Origin: Flavobacterium sp. FEMGT703F
GTDB lineage: Bacteria; Bacteroidota; Bacteroidia; Flavobacteriales; Flavobacteriaceae
Direction of reading: 5' to 3'
Length of the DNA stretch: 64,000 bases
Assembly: GCA_002786385.1 (NCBI GenBank)
Contig: PGCN01000008.1
Coordinates: 62,001 to 126,000, forward strand
In this document: piece after piece, positions 38,342 to 45,658 of the stretch
Position numbering within the stretch: position 1 is the first letter of the stretch
Layout: each line of letters begins with the position of its first letter
Made by a program: the position numbers and the translations under genes
Notes under the pieces: model-generated
Databases searched by the model: none
Seen by the model: only the letters and a program-made list of their open reading frames with translations
Told to the model about the DNA's origin: nothing

Positions 38342-38383
38342 AAAAACTCGTTTGGTTATTCGTAACCGGACGAGTTTTTTTTT
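38342..38383 (+). terminator. Intrinsic terminator after the metalloprotease gene
   Basis: AAAACTCGT / ACGAGTTTT with an inner GGTTA / TAACC stem (joined by T:G wobble pairs) encloses a TTCG tetraloop and is followed by nine T residues. Confidence 0.9.
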
Positions 38384-38406
38384 ACTTTTAAACCAAATTA
38401 AAAATC

Positions 38407-39498
38407 ATGATTACCTCAAAAACTATTGCACTGGGAATTGCTAAAGGTGTCGGCATACTGTTATTGGCCGCCTTAGGCTTATATTTTCTGTATCAAATTC
38501 AGGCTGTACTGATTTATTTGGTGGTTGCCTTTATACTCACTTTGATTGGAAATCCGATTCTTGATTTTTTTAAAAGAAGATTAAAATTCAATCATCTTGC
38601 TGCTACCATAGCCACTTTATGCATTTTTTTATTGATGATTTTCGGGATACTGTTGATGTTTGTGCCTTTAATAGCCGACCAGGGCAACAATCTTTCCTTA
38701 CTCAATACCGCTGAAATTGAAAAAAACTTATTGGAACTACTCAATAAAATTGCGCTGTTTTTAGAAAGCCACAACATCAATTCCGATTCTCTTTTTAAAG
38801 AGGCTGATCTCAGTTCTAAATTGAATTTCAGTTTTATTCCTAACCTTTTCAATGCAATAATCGGCACTATAAGCTCTTTTGGGATTGGCGTAGTATCGGT
38901 ACTTTTTATCACTTTCTTTTTCTTGAAAGATCGGGTGGCATTTATCGTAAGTGCCAAACAACTGATTCCTGATGCGCAAGAAGAAAAGATTTTGAATTCA
39001 CTGGACAAAATTTACACTTTGCTATCTCGCTACTTTATCGGACTGTTAATCCAACTCTCCATTGTTTTTCTGTTGTACCTCATTGTGCTTTTAATTTTCG
39101 GAGTTCAAAACGCAGTAGTAATTGCTTTTTTATGTGCTGTTTTGAATATCATTCCTTACATCGGGCCACTAATTGCCTCGGTAATTGCAGCGATTTTAAC
39201 CATGCTTGGCAATTTAGGCAGCGATTTTCAAACCCAAATGCTGCCGCTAACCATTTATGTTATGATAGGCTTTTGGATAGTGCAATTGATTGACAACAAT
39301 GTGACTTCGCCGGTAATTTTTTCCAAAAGCGTGAGTTCGCATCCGCTAGAAATTTTTTTAATCGTGTTAATCGTTGGCTATCTTTTTGGTATCATCGGAA
39401 TGATTATTGCCATTCCGCTCTACACCATACTGAAAGTTTTCGGCAAAGAATTTTATCCCGAAAATAAAATCATCCAATTGCTCACTAAAGATATTTAG
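38407..39498 (+). CDS. AI-2E family transporter / permease
   Basis: A 363-residue membrane protein with about eight helices in the UPF0118 arrangement: two N-terminal hairpins, a soluble helical stretch near 95-140, and a C-terminal membrane block with NIIPYIGPLIA and LFGIIGMIIAIP. The family name comes from one member tied to autoinducer-2 export, but most have unknown or Na+/H+ related roles. It is followed after 1 base by the methyltransferase gene. Confidence 0.85.
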   Translation: MITSKTIALGIAKGVGILLLAALGLYFLYQIQAVLIYLVVAFILTLIGNPILDFFKRRLKFNHLAATIATLCIFLLMIFGILLMFVPLIADQGNNLSLLNTAEIEKNLLELLNKIALFLESHNINSDSLFKEADLSSKLNFSFIPNLFNAIIGTISSFGIGVVSVLFITFFFLKDRVAFIVSAKQLIPDAQEEKILNSLDKIYTLLSRYFIGLLIQLSIVFLLYLIVLLIFGVQNAVVIAFLCAVLNIIPYIGPLIASVIAAILTMLGNLGSDFQTQMLPLTIYVMIGFWIVQLIDNNVTSPVIFSKSVSSHPLEIFLIVLIVGYLFGIIGMIIAIPLYTILKVFGKEFYPENKIIQLLTKDI

Positions 39499-39499
39499 C

Positions 39500-40672
39500 A
39501 TGGATCATTCCATACTGACGCAGGTTGTCCAGGACTTTATCAACCAAAACATTTCGGCAAACATTACCCAATTGGCCTTGCAAAAAAATCCGTTTCCGGA
39601 AACCAATTGGACGCTGATATTACAACAAATTGCCGCCAAACAAAAAGCAATAACCAAATTGCCCAGCTGGTTTCAAACACCAAACATTTACTATCCGAGT
39701 AAGGTTTCTGTGGAACAAACTTCTTCCGAAAAAACAGCCCGTTACAAATCGGATTTGATTTCAGGTAAAAACTTAATCGACCTGAGTGGTGGTTTTGGAG
39801 TGGATGATTTTTACTTTGCCCAACGCTTTGAACAAGTTATCCATTGTGAAATTGAGGCTACTTTATCCGAAATTGTTCAACACAACTTTAAGCAACTGGG
39901 CGTTTCCAATATCGAGTGTATTTCAGGCGACAGCGAAGTTACTTTAACAAATCTGAATAAGTCATTCGATTGGTTATACATTGATCCGTCGCGAAGAAAT
40001 GAAGCCAAAGGAAAAGTTTTTATGCTGAAGGATTGCTTGCCCAATGTACCCGAGAAACTCGATTTTTATTATCGCTTCACTTCTAACTTGATGATAAAAA
40101 CCGCACCAATCTTAGACATTACGGCCGGTTTGAGCGAACTGCAAAATGTAAAAGCCATACACATAGTAGCACTCGAAAACGAAGTCAAAGAATTGTTGTG
40201 GATTATTGAAAAAGATTGGATAGGTAATCCGAAAATCACAACGATCAACCTCACTAAAGAGAAAACGGAAACCTTTTCTTTTGAATGGAATTCAGTTGCA
40301 GTAGCCGAATATAGCGAACCGAAAACCTATTTGTACGAACCCAATGCCGCCATCATGAAATCGGGCGGCTTTGACTGTATTTCAGCACAATTCAAACTCA
40401 AAAAACTCCATCCGCATTCGCATTTATACACTTCTGACACCTTAATTGAGTTTCCCGGAAGAGTATTTGCCATAGACCAAATTGTCCCTTATAACAAAAC
40501 GGAAATGAAACTATTAGGGAACCAAAAGGCAAACATCACTATTAGAAACTTTCCCGATACGGTGGAAAACATCCGCAAAAAATGGAAAATTAACGACGGA
40601 GGAAATTGTTATAGTTTTTTTACCACTGATGTGAATAACCACAAAATAGTTTTACTTTGCAGCAAATTATAA
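39500..40672 (+). CDS. Class I SAM methyltransferase with THUMP-like domain
   Basis: The 390-residue protein has a methyltransferase core with LIDLSGGFGVDDFYFA (SAM loop, near residue 93), HCEIEATLSEIVQHNF, and DWLYIDPSRR, where the DPSRR resembles the catalytic (N/D)PP(Y/F) loop. The C-terminal region (about 310-390) resembles the THUMP-like fold that follows this core in Bacteroidota homologues. Its RNA target is unknown. It starts 1 base after the AI-2E-family gene. Confidence 0.8.
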   Translation: MDHSILTQVVQDFINQNISANITQLALQKNPFPETNWTLILQQIAAKQKAITKLPSWFQTPNIYYPSKVSVEQTSSEKTARYKSDLISGKNLIDLSGGFGVDDFYFAQRFEQVIHCEIEATLSEIVQHNFKQLGVSNIECISGDSEVTLTNLNKSFDWLYIDPSRRNEAKGKVFMLKDCLPNVPEKLDFYYRFTSNLMIKTAPILDITAGLSELQNVKAIHIVALENEVKELLWIIEKDWIGNPKITTINLTKEKTETFSFEWNSVAVAEYSEPKTYLYEPNAAIMKSGGFDCISAQFKLKKLHPHSHLYTSDTLIEFPGRVFAIDQIVPYNKTEMKLLGNQKANITIRNFPDTVENIRKKWKINDGGNCYSFFTTDVNNHKIVLLCSKL

Positions 40673-40679
40673 ACGAGAT

Positions 40680-41249
40680 ATGAAACGATTGTTTTTTGCC
40701 ATACTACTGCTTTTCAATGTTGCCGCTTTTGCCCAGAAACCTTGCGAAATAGACCAGAATATAGCCGACAGTTTAGGCACTTTTAAATCCACCAAAGCCT
40801 ATATTGTTTTTGAACGCAGTTTTGCCGGAAACTCAACCGACATCTTTTTTTCACTCACCAGTAACAATGGTGTGTTGGGATTAGAAGCGCAGTTCTTACA
40901 GAGAAGCAAAGAATTTATTAAAGCTACTTGTTTCGACAGTAACTCGAAAATTTACCTGCAATTGAGCAATGGTAAAATCGTAACCTTATTGCATGCCGGT
41001 GCTGATACTTGCGGTACTTTAGTTGTTGGTGAAGGCAATATTAACAACCGGGTTATGACCGGAAGTTTTGTATTTGCCAGAGAAAACTACGAAGATTTAA
41101 GGACATCTCCCGTGACTTTTATGCGGGTAAGATTTGCCGGAGAAACGGTAGATTATCCGTTCAGAACAGAATTAGTTGCGGAAATGGACAAAGGGAAATA
41201 CGAGCCTGAAAACTATTTCATCCATAACTTAAAATGCATTGAAAACTAA
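40680..41249 (+). CDS. Hypothetical exported protein
   Basis: The 189-residue product has a signal peptide (VAAFAQ cut site near residue 19) and a mature domain with two Cys residues (CEID, TCFD) and other Cys at TCGTL and a C-terminal HNLKCIEN, suggesting disulfides. It is not recognised. It starts 7 bases after the methyltransferase gene and its last 4 bases overlap the convergent dipeptidase gene. Confidence 0.6.
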   Translation: MKRLFFAILLLFNVAAFAQKPCEIDQNIADSLGTFKSTKAYIVFERSFAGNSTDIFFSLTSNNGVLGLEAQFLQRSKEFIKATCFDSNSKIYLQLSNGKIVTLLHAGADTCGTLVVGEGNINNRVMTGSFVFARENYEDLRTSPVTFMRVRFAGETVDYPFRTELVAEMDKGKYEPENYFIHNLKCIEN

Positions 41250-41905
41250 TCTTCACAACGCCATTTTAAATTAGAAACTTCATCGGTTGCACTGTTGTTC
41301 AAATTGTAATGCCACCACTCCGAATCGAAAGATTTGAAATTGTATTGCAGCATTATGCTTTTTAACAATTGTCGATTGGCTAAAATTTCCGCCGAAAGAT
41401 CAGTGTAATTGTGTCCGGCCTCAGGACCAAAGAAATCAAAACCGGTACCCATATTTAATTCTACACCCAAGGAATCCACCAAAGTAATATCAACCGCACC
41501 GCCTTTATTGTGTATGGACCCTTTCTTCGGATTGGCTACATAAGTGGGATTCGGCACTATTTTCCACATCTTTTTTTGGATGGCTAATGGTCGGTAACAA
41601 TCGTACAATTTAATACGGTAACCCTTTGCTATGAATGCTTGATTGGCATGCAATAAAGCCTTTATGGTTTTAACCCTGAGAAAACACTCGTCGCATGGAT
41701 AAACTTGTTCTTTAAGAAAATTATCCGCTGTGGCATATTTCATGTCGAAGACAAAATCGTTGCTGTAGTTTTTCAGGTTGACAAAAGCATTCTCGTCTTT
41801 TTCTTGATTGATATCGAGCAGTACCGCTGATTTTTTCGCACTTAAATAAGACGATTTACAGGAAACTAAAACTACAGCCGCAAATAATAAAAGAAGTTTC
41901 TTCAT
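41246..41905 (-). CDS. D-alanyl-D-alanine dipeptidase (VanX/DdpX-like) lipoprotein
   Basis: The 219-residue protein has a lipoprotein signal (VVLVSCKSS). The M15 peptidase zinc motifs are SIHNKGGAVDI (His and Asp) and SEWWHYN (catalytic Glu and zinc His), with the VanX-type LYDCYRPLAIQKKMW basic loop. It hydrolyses D-Ala-D-Ala in wall turnover; a resistance role is unlikely without vanHA partners. It is last in a rhodanese-NDH-2-dipeptidase transcript, 2 bases after the NDH-2 stop. Confidence 0.88.
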   Translation of the reverse strand: MKKLLLLFAAVVLVSCKSSYLSAKKSAVLLDINQEKDENAFVNLKNYSNDFVFDMKYATADNFLKEQVYPCDECFLRVKTIKALLHANQAFIAKGYRIKLYDCYRPLAIQKKMWKIVPNPTYVANPKKGSIHNKGGAVDITLVDSLGVELNMGTGFDFFGPEAGHNYTDLSAEILANRQLLKSIMLQYNFKSFDSEWWHYNLNNSATDEVSNLKWRCED

Positions 41906-41907
41906 GG

Positions 41908-43212
41908 TTAGATTTCATCGCTGGTAAAGGTGGTAAAACTTCTTTTCTTGTACGGACGAACTATTAATCTGCCTTCGCGGTCAAAACGAATGTAATTGTA
42001 TACCCAATTCATAAAAACAACCGCTTTGTTTTTAAAACCGATTAAAGAAAACAGATGCACAAACATCCAAACAAACCAGGCAAAAATGCCGTTAAAATGG
42101 TATTTGGGCAAATCTACTACGGCCAAATTCCTGCCGATGGTTGCCATCGAACCTTTGTCGTGGTATTGAAAAGGTGACATGATTCGGCCACCAATCAATT
42201 TTATCAGATTATCGCCTAAAAGTTGGCCTTGTTGGATGGCCGGCTGTGCCATCATGGGATGTCCTAGCGGATAATCGGGTGTTTCCATCAGCGCGATATC
42301 ACCTATGGCAAAAATATCTTCATATCCTTTCACTTGATTGAATTCGTTTACCTTAATGCGTTCTACTTTTTCGAGTAAAGCCTCTGCTTTTAAACCGCGA
42401 ATAGCGGCACCCTGTACTCCGGCAGTCCAAATTACGGTAGCGGTTTCAAAAGTCACATCGGAATTGGTGGTAACTGTCCGTCCGTCGTAATTAGTTACTC
42501 GTACATTTTTCCATACTTTCACGCCCAAACCGGTTAAAAAAGCTTCGGATGCGGCCGATGATTTTTCGCTCATCGTGTTCAGAATTCGGTCGCCACTTTG
42601 AATCAAATTGATTTCCATCTTGGAGATGTCTAAATCGGGGTAATCTTTTTGCAATATGGCTTTTTTCATTTCGGCCAAAGCACCGGCTAATTCGACTCCG
42701 GTTGGTCCGGCACCTACCAATACAAAGTTCATCAATAAACGCTTTTCGCTATCTTCCCGTTGCAAAACAGCTTGTTCGAAATTTTCCAAAATCAAACTGC
42801 GAATATTTAACGATTGCGGAATCGTTTTCATCGACATGGCGTTGCGCTCAATTTCCTTATTCCCAAAATAATTGGTTTTGGAACCGGTGGCAATCACCAA
42901 ATAATCGTAATGCAAATCGCCTATCTCGGAAATGACTTTCTTTTCTTGGGTATCTATTTCTTTGATAGCTGTAAGCCTGAAATAAAAATCAGGGTATTCT
43001 TGAATTACCTTTCGAATCGGATAGGCAATAGATCCGGCTTCCAAGCCTCCTGTGGCAACCTGATACAACAACGGCTGAAAAGTATGGTAATTGTGTTTGT
43101 CCAGCAAAACCACTTGAACGTTTTTATTCTTGAGTTTTTTGGCCAAGGCTAAACCGGCAAAACCGCCGCCGATTATTACCACTCTGGGTTTATTTGAAGC
43201 CGGGATATTCAT
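41908..43212 (-). CDS. Type II NADH:quinone oxidoreductase
   Basis: A 434-residue flavoprotein that oxidises NADH and reduces menaquinone without proton pumping. FAD motif VVIIGGGFAGLALA at the N-terminus, FLVGAGPTGVELAGALAEM for NADH, and the FAD-closing YEDIFAIGDIALME are clear. The C-terminus, residues about 350-434, has a membrane-associating FAWFVWMFVHLF region with Arg-rich tail. It is 3 bases downstream of the rhodanese gene. Confidence 0.92.
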   Translation of the reverse strand: MNIPASNKPRVVIIGGGFAGLALAKKLKNKNVQVVLLDKHNYHTFQPLLYQVATGGLEAGSIAYPIRKVIQEYPDFYFRLTAIKEIDTQEKKVISEIGDLHYDYLVIATGSKTNYFGNKEIERNAMSMKTIPQSLNIRSLILENFEQAVLQREDSEKRLLMNFVLVGAGPTGVELAGALAEMKKAILQKDYPDLDISKMEINLIQSGDRILNTMSEKSSAASEAFLTGLGVKVWKNVRVTNYDGRTVTTNSDVTFETATVIWTAGVQGAAIRGLKAEALLEKVERIKVNEFNQVKGYEDIFAIGDIALMETPDYPLGHPMMAQPAIQQGQLLGDNLIKLIGGRIMSPFQYHDKGSMATIGRNLAVVDLPKYHFNGIFAWFVWMFVHLFSLIGFKNKAVVFMNWVYNYIRFDREGRLIVRPYKKRSFTTFTSDEI

Positions 43213-43215
43213 AGG

Positions 43216-43539
43216 TTAGTCTTCGTTTGAAAAAGCCACATCGCCTTTCCAATTCATAAAACCACCATCAAGATTATAGGTGTTTTCAAATCCCATTTGA
43301 TTCATAATCTGACAAGCTTGTGCACTACGGCCTCCGGCTTTACAATACACATAATAGTTTTTGGATTTATCCAATTCGTCTACCGCATAAATAAAGCCTT
43401 GTCCTTTATATATATCAATATTGATGGCTTTGGGAATATAACCTTCGCTACATTCTTCTGCTGTTCTGACATCTAAAATAACGGCATCCGGATCTCTATC
43501 CAATTGCGTCTTCCAATCTTGCTGTGATAAGTTCATCAT
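43216..43539 (-). CDS. Rhodanese-like sulfurtransferase domain protein
   Basis: A 107-residue single-domain rhodanese. VILDVRTAEECSEGYIP marks the N-terminal half, the loop YCKAGGRSAQ carries the active-site Cys, and NLDGGFMNWKG ends the domain. The start may be either of two adjacent ATGs (MMNLS). It heads a three-gene transcript with NDH-2 and the dipeptidase and lies divergent from marR. Confidence 0.9.
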   Translation of the reverse strand: MMNLSQQDWKTQLDRDPDAVILDVRTAEECSEGYIPKAINIDIYKGQGFIYAVDELDKSKNYYVYCKAGGRSAQACQIMNQMGFENTYNLDGGFMNWKGDVAFSNED

Positions 43540-43557
43540 TATAAAATATTAACTTAA

Positions 43558-43586
43558 CAAAGATAAAGCATTTCTTGGTTGAGCAA
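43558..43586 (-). promoter_or_regulatory. Promoter of the rhodanese-NDH-2-dipeptidase operon
   Basis: Read on the minus strand, TTG at 43586-43584 and TATCTTTG at 43565-43558 are spaced by 18 bases, matching the -33/-7 consensus; transcription would start near 43551, 12 bases before the ATG. Confidence 0.6.
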
Positions 43587-43648
43587 AAACCATTTCTCGC
43601 CTATTCCGTTGGGTGTTTTTAAAAATTAACAAAAAAATAACAAAACAC

Positions 43649-43692
43649 TTGTATATACAAATAAAAATGTTTTTACATTTGTACCTACAAAT
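43649..43692 (+). promoter_or_regulatory. marR promoter with two palindromic operators
   Basis: TTG at 43649-43651 and TACATTTG at 43674-43681 form a -33/-7 pair with 22-base spacing. Two palindromes of the same kind, TTGTATATACAA (43649-43660) and TTGTACCTACAA (43679-43690, extended by matching bases to 43677-43692), cover these boxes. Their centres are 30 bases apart, close to three helical turns. This is the expected pattern for MarR autorepression. Confidence 0.75.
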
Positions 43693-43707
43693 ATTGTAAT
43701 AGTAATT

Positions 43708-44166
43708 ATGAAAATCGAGGAAGTCATAAAATCAAATGTAGCGTTGAAAAATGCCAAAAAGGTGATTTTAAATGTCATGTACACCCAAAACGTGATTAAT
43801 GACAAGTTCAACGAAATTCTGAAACCTTACGATTTATCAGGCGAACAATACAATGTATTGCGTATTTTAAGAGGACAAAAAGGGAATCCGGCCAATATGT
43901 GTATTATACAAGAGCGCATGTTAGCCAAAAACAGCAACACTACCCGATTGATTGACAAACTCTTATTGAAGAATTTGGTAACCCGTAATGTATGTCCGGA
44001 TAACCGTCGTAAAATAGAAGTCCTCATCACCCAAAAAGGCTTAGACTTACTAACCGAATTGGATCCGAAAGTAGACGAACACGAAAAGTTATTCGCTAAC
44101 AATCTTACCGAAGATGAAATAATTCTATTGAATACACTATTAGAAAAATACAGAACTTTAATTTAA
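43708..44166 (+). CDS. MarR-family winged-helix repressor
   Basis: The 152-residue protein has the MarR layout: dimer-forming helices at both ends and a winged helix with GEQYNVLRILRGQKGNPANM, recognition helix ERMLAKNSNTTRLIDKLLLKN, and the wing CPDNRRKIEVLITQKG. It begins a probable three-gene operon with a nitroreductase and YceI, and likely represses it through two palindromes that overlap its own promoter. The inducer is unknown; a reactive or phenolic compound would be usual for the family. Confidence 0.9.
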   Translation: MKIEEVIKSNVALKNAKKVILNVMYTQNVINDKFNEILKPYDLSGEQYNVLRILRGQKGNPANMCIIQERMLAKNSNTTRLIDKLLLKNLVTRNVCPDNRRKIEVLITQKGLDLLTELDPKVDEHEKLFANNLTEDEIILLNTLLEKYRTLI

Positions 44167-44178
44167 TTATATATTGCT

Positions 44179-44811
44179 ATGAGTAACTTTATAAAAAATG
44201 CCAATTGGCGTTATGCCACCAAAAAATTCGATGCTACTAAAAAAGTATCGGATGCCGATTTACAAACCCTAAAAGAGGCTATCCGGTTGAGCGCTTCTTC
44301 ATACGGTTTACAACCTTACCAAGTTATTTTGGTAGAAAACCCTGAATTAAGAGCTCAATTACAGCCAGCCGCCTGGGGACAAGCGCAACTGGTTGATGCT
44401 TCTCATGTTTTGGTATTTGCTAATGTTACTAATATTGGAAATGCTGAAATCGATGCTTATCTAAACAATGTAGCCGAAACCAGAAGCTTACCATTAGATG
44501 CTTTACAAGGCTATGGCGACTTCATGAAATCGAAAATCAACTCACTAACAACTGAACAAAAAAATATTTGGACTTCTAAGCAAACCTATTTAGCTTTAGG
44601 TAACTTATTGAATGCTGCAGCCGAGTTAAACATTGACGTCACTCCTATGGAAGGTTTTGAACCGGAAAAAGTAAATGAAATTCTAAGTTTAAATGAAAAA
44701 GGTTTAAACGCAAGTCTTATCGCTACTATCGGTTACCGTCACGCAGAAGACGCCACTCAAAGCTATGCTAAAGTACGCAAATCAGAACAAGAATTATTTA
44801 TCAATTTATAA
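44179..44811 (+). CDS. NAD(P)H-dependent FMN nitroreductase-family oxidoreductase
   Basis: A 210-residue protein of the NfsB-like group. Motifs are RYATKKFD near the N-terminus, RLSASSYGLQPYQVILV (FMN-binding), and GYRHAEDATQ near the C-terminus. The family reduces nitroaromatics, quinones or enones; here the natural substrate is unknown. It lies 12 bases after marR, and the pairing suggests a response to a redox-active compound. Confidence 0.88.
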   Translation: MSNFIKNANWRYATKKFDATKKVSDADLQTLKEAIRLSASSYGLQPYQVILVENPELRAQLQPAAWGQAQLVDASHVLVFANVTNIGNAEIDAYLNNVAETRSLPLDALQGYGDFMKSKINSLTTEQKNIWTSKQTYLALGNLLNAAAELNIDVTPMEGFEPEKVNEILSLNEKGLNASLIATIGYRHAEDATQSYAKVRKSEQELFINL

Positions 44812-44834
44812 TCAATAACTAAAAATTACTTACA

Positions 44835-45401
44835 ATGAAAAATTTAAAAACTATTGCTCTTGCCTTATTCGTAGCTTTCGGTGTTTCATCTGCTACAGCT
44901 CAAAACAAAAAAATCAACGTTGAAAAAAGTACCATCAACTGGGTTGGTAAAAAAGTAACAGGAGAACACAGCGGAACCATCAATTTCCAAGAAGGGATGT
45001 TGATTTTTAAAGGTAAAAATGTAGCCGGTGGTAACTTTACAGTAGATATGACTTCTATCAACACTACTGACTTAACCGGAGAATGGAAAGCTAAATTAGA
45101 CGGTCACTTGAAAGCTGATGATTTCTTTGGTACTGACAAATTCAAAACAGCTACTTTAAAATTCACTAAAATTGCTGATAAAGGAAACGGAGTATACGGA
45201 GTTACAGCCGATTTAACCATCAAAGGTATCACCAAACCGGTTAACTTCGACTTGAACGTTAAAGGAAACAACGCTACTGCAACTGTAGTGGTTGATCGCG
45301 CTAAATACGATATCAAATACGGTTCTAAAAGTTTCTTCGAAGGTTTAGGAGACAAAACCATCTATGATGAATTTGAATTGAAAGTAAGCTTACAATTCTA
45401 A
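44835..45401 (+). CDS. YceI-family periplasmic lipid-binding protein
   Basis: The 188-residue protein has a signal peptide (cut near ATAQNK). The YceI lipocalin-like fold has KSTINWVGKKVTGEHSGTI, an LKADDFFGTDKF turn, and VTADLTIKGITKPV followed by final beta strands. YceI proteins bind isoprenoid lipids such as polyprenyl quinones. It is the last gene of the marR operon, with a strong terminator 25 bases after its stop. Confidence 0.93.
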   Translation: MKNLKTIALALFVAFGVSSATAQNKKINVEKSTINWVGKKVTGEHSGTINFQEGMLIFKGKNVAGGNFTVDMTSINTTDLTGEWKAKLDGHLKADDFFGTDKFKTATLKFTKIADKGNGVYGVTADLTIKGITKPVNFDLNVKGNNATATVVVDRAKYDIKYGSKSFFEGLGDKTIYDEFELKVSLQF

Positions 45402-45426
45402 TTACGGGAAACATTGTTATGAAATC

Positions 45427-45452
45427 AAAACCTCGATTTTTCGAGGTTTTTT
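45427..45452 (+). terminator. Intrinsic terminator after yceI
   Basis: AAAACCTCGA / TCGAGGTTTT with a TTTT loop, followed by further T residues. It insulates the trp promoter that starts about 10 bases later. Confidence 0.9.
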
Positions 45453-45462
45453 TTATTTTCTG

Positions 45463-45494
45463 TTTGGATATTCAAAGGCACTTGGCTAACTTTG
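45463..45494 (+). promoter_or_regulatory. trp operon promoter
   Basis: TTTG at 45463-45466 and TAACTTTG at 45487-45494 are spaced by 20 bases, an excellent Bacteroidota -33/-7 pair. Transcription would start near 45501, about 10 bases before the leader ATG. Confidence 0.75.
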
Positions 45495-45510
45495 TCAAAA
45501 ATCATTCACA

Positions 45511-45567
45511 ATGAACAACATTTTAAACAATACTTGGTGGTGGAATACTTTACGTCGAACGTCGTGA
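45511..45567 (+). CDS. trpL: trp leader peptide with three consecutive Trp codons
   Basis: An 18-residue frame, MNNILNNTWWWNTLRRTS, starts about 10 bases past the predicted transcription start. Three TGG codons in a row at 45535-45543 and the stop at 45565-45567 lie upstream of a terminator and a competing hairpin, as in Trp attenuation. Three adjacent Trp in so short a peptide next to trpE is very unlikely by chance. The only role proposed is as a ribosome sensor of charged tRNA-Trp. Confidence 0.85.
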   Translation: MNNILNNTWWWNTLRRTS

Positions 45568-45639
45568 ATTGGTCCGCTATGAGTATATTTTAAAATCTAA
45601 ATATCCAAAAAGGCTTGTCATTCACGACAAGCCTTTTTT
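45561..45639 (+). promoter_or_regulatory. trp attenuator: antiterminator and terminator
   Basis: The terminator is GGCTTGTC (45612-45619) paired with GACAAGCC (45626-45633), loop ATTCAC, extended by A:T pairs and a T-run. GTCGTGAAT (45561-45569), at the leader's stop codon, is exactly complementary to ATTCACGAC (45620-45628), the terminator's loop and descending arm. A ribosome stalled at the Trp codons leaves GTCGTGAAT free to disrupt the terminator; one that reaches the stop covers it and the terminator forms. The structures are seen in sequence; the mechanism is inferred. Confidence 0.8.
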
Positions 45640-45658
45640 TATGCCCAAAAATTACACT

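Noticed and set aside
41246..41905. Vancomycin resistance (vanX) interpretation
   Set aside because: VanX motifs are present but there are no vanH, vanA, vanR or vanS genes; ordinary wall turnover is simpler.
45569..45658. Extension of trpE upstream through the attenuator
   Set aside because: The frame crosses the terminator and T-run; homologues as I recall start near MKNYPLHTRYKS, and a TTG at 45569 has no support.
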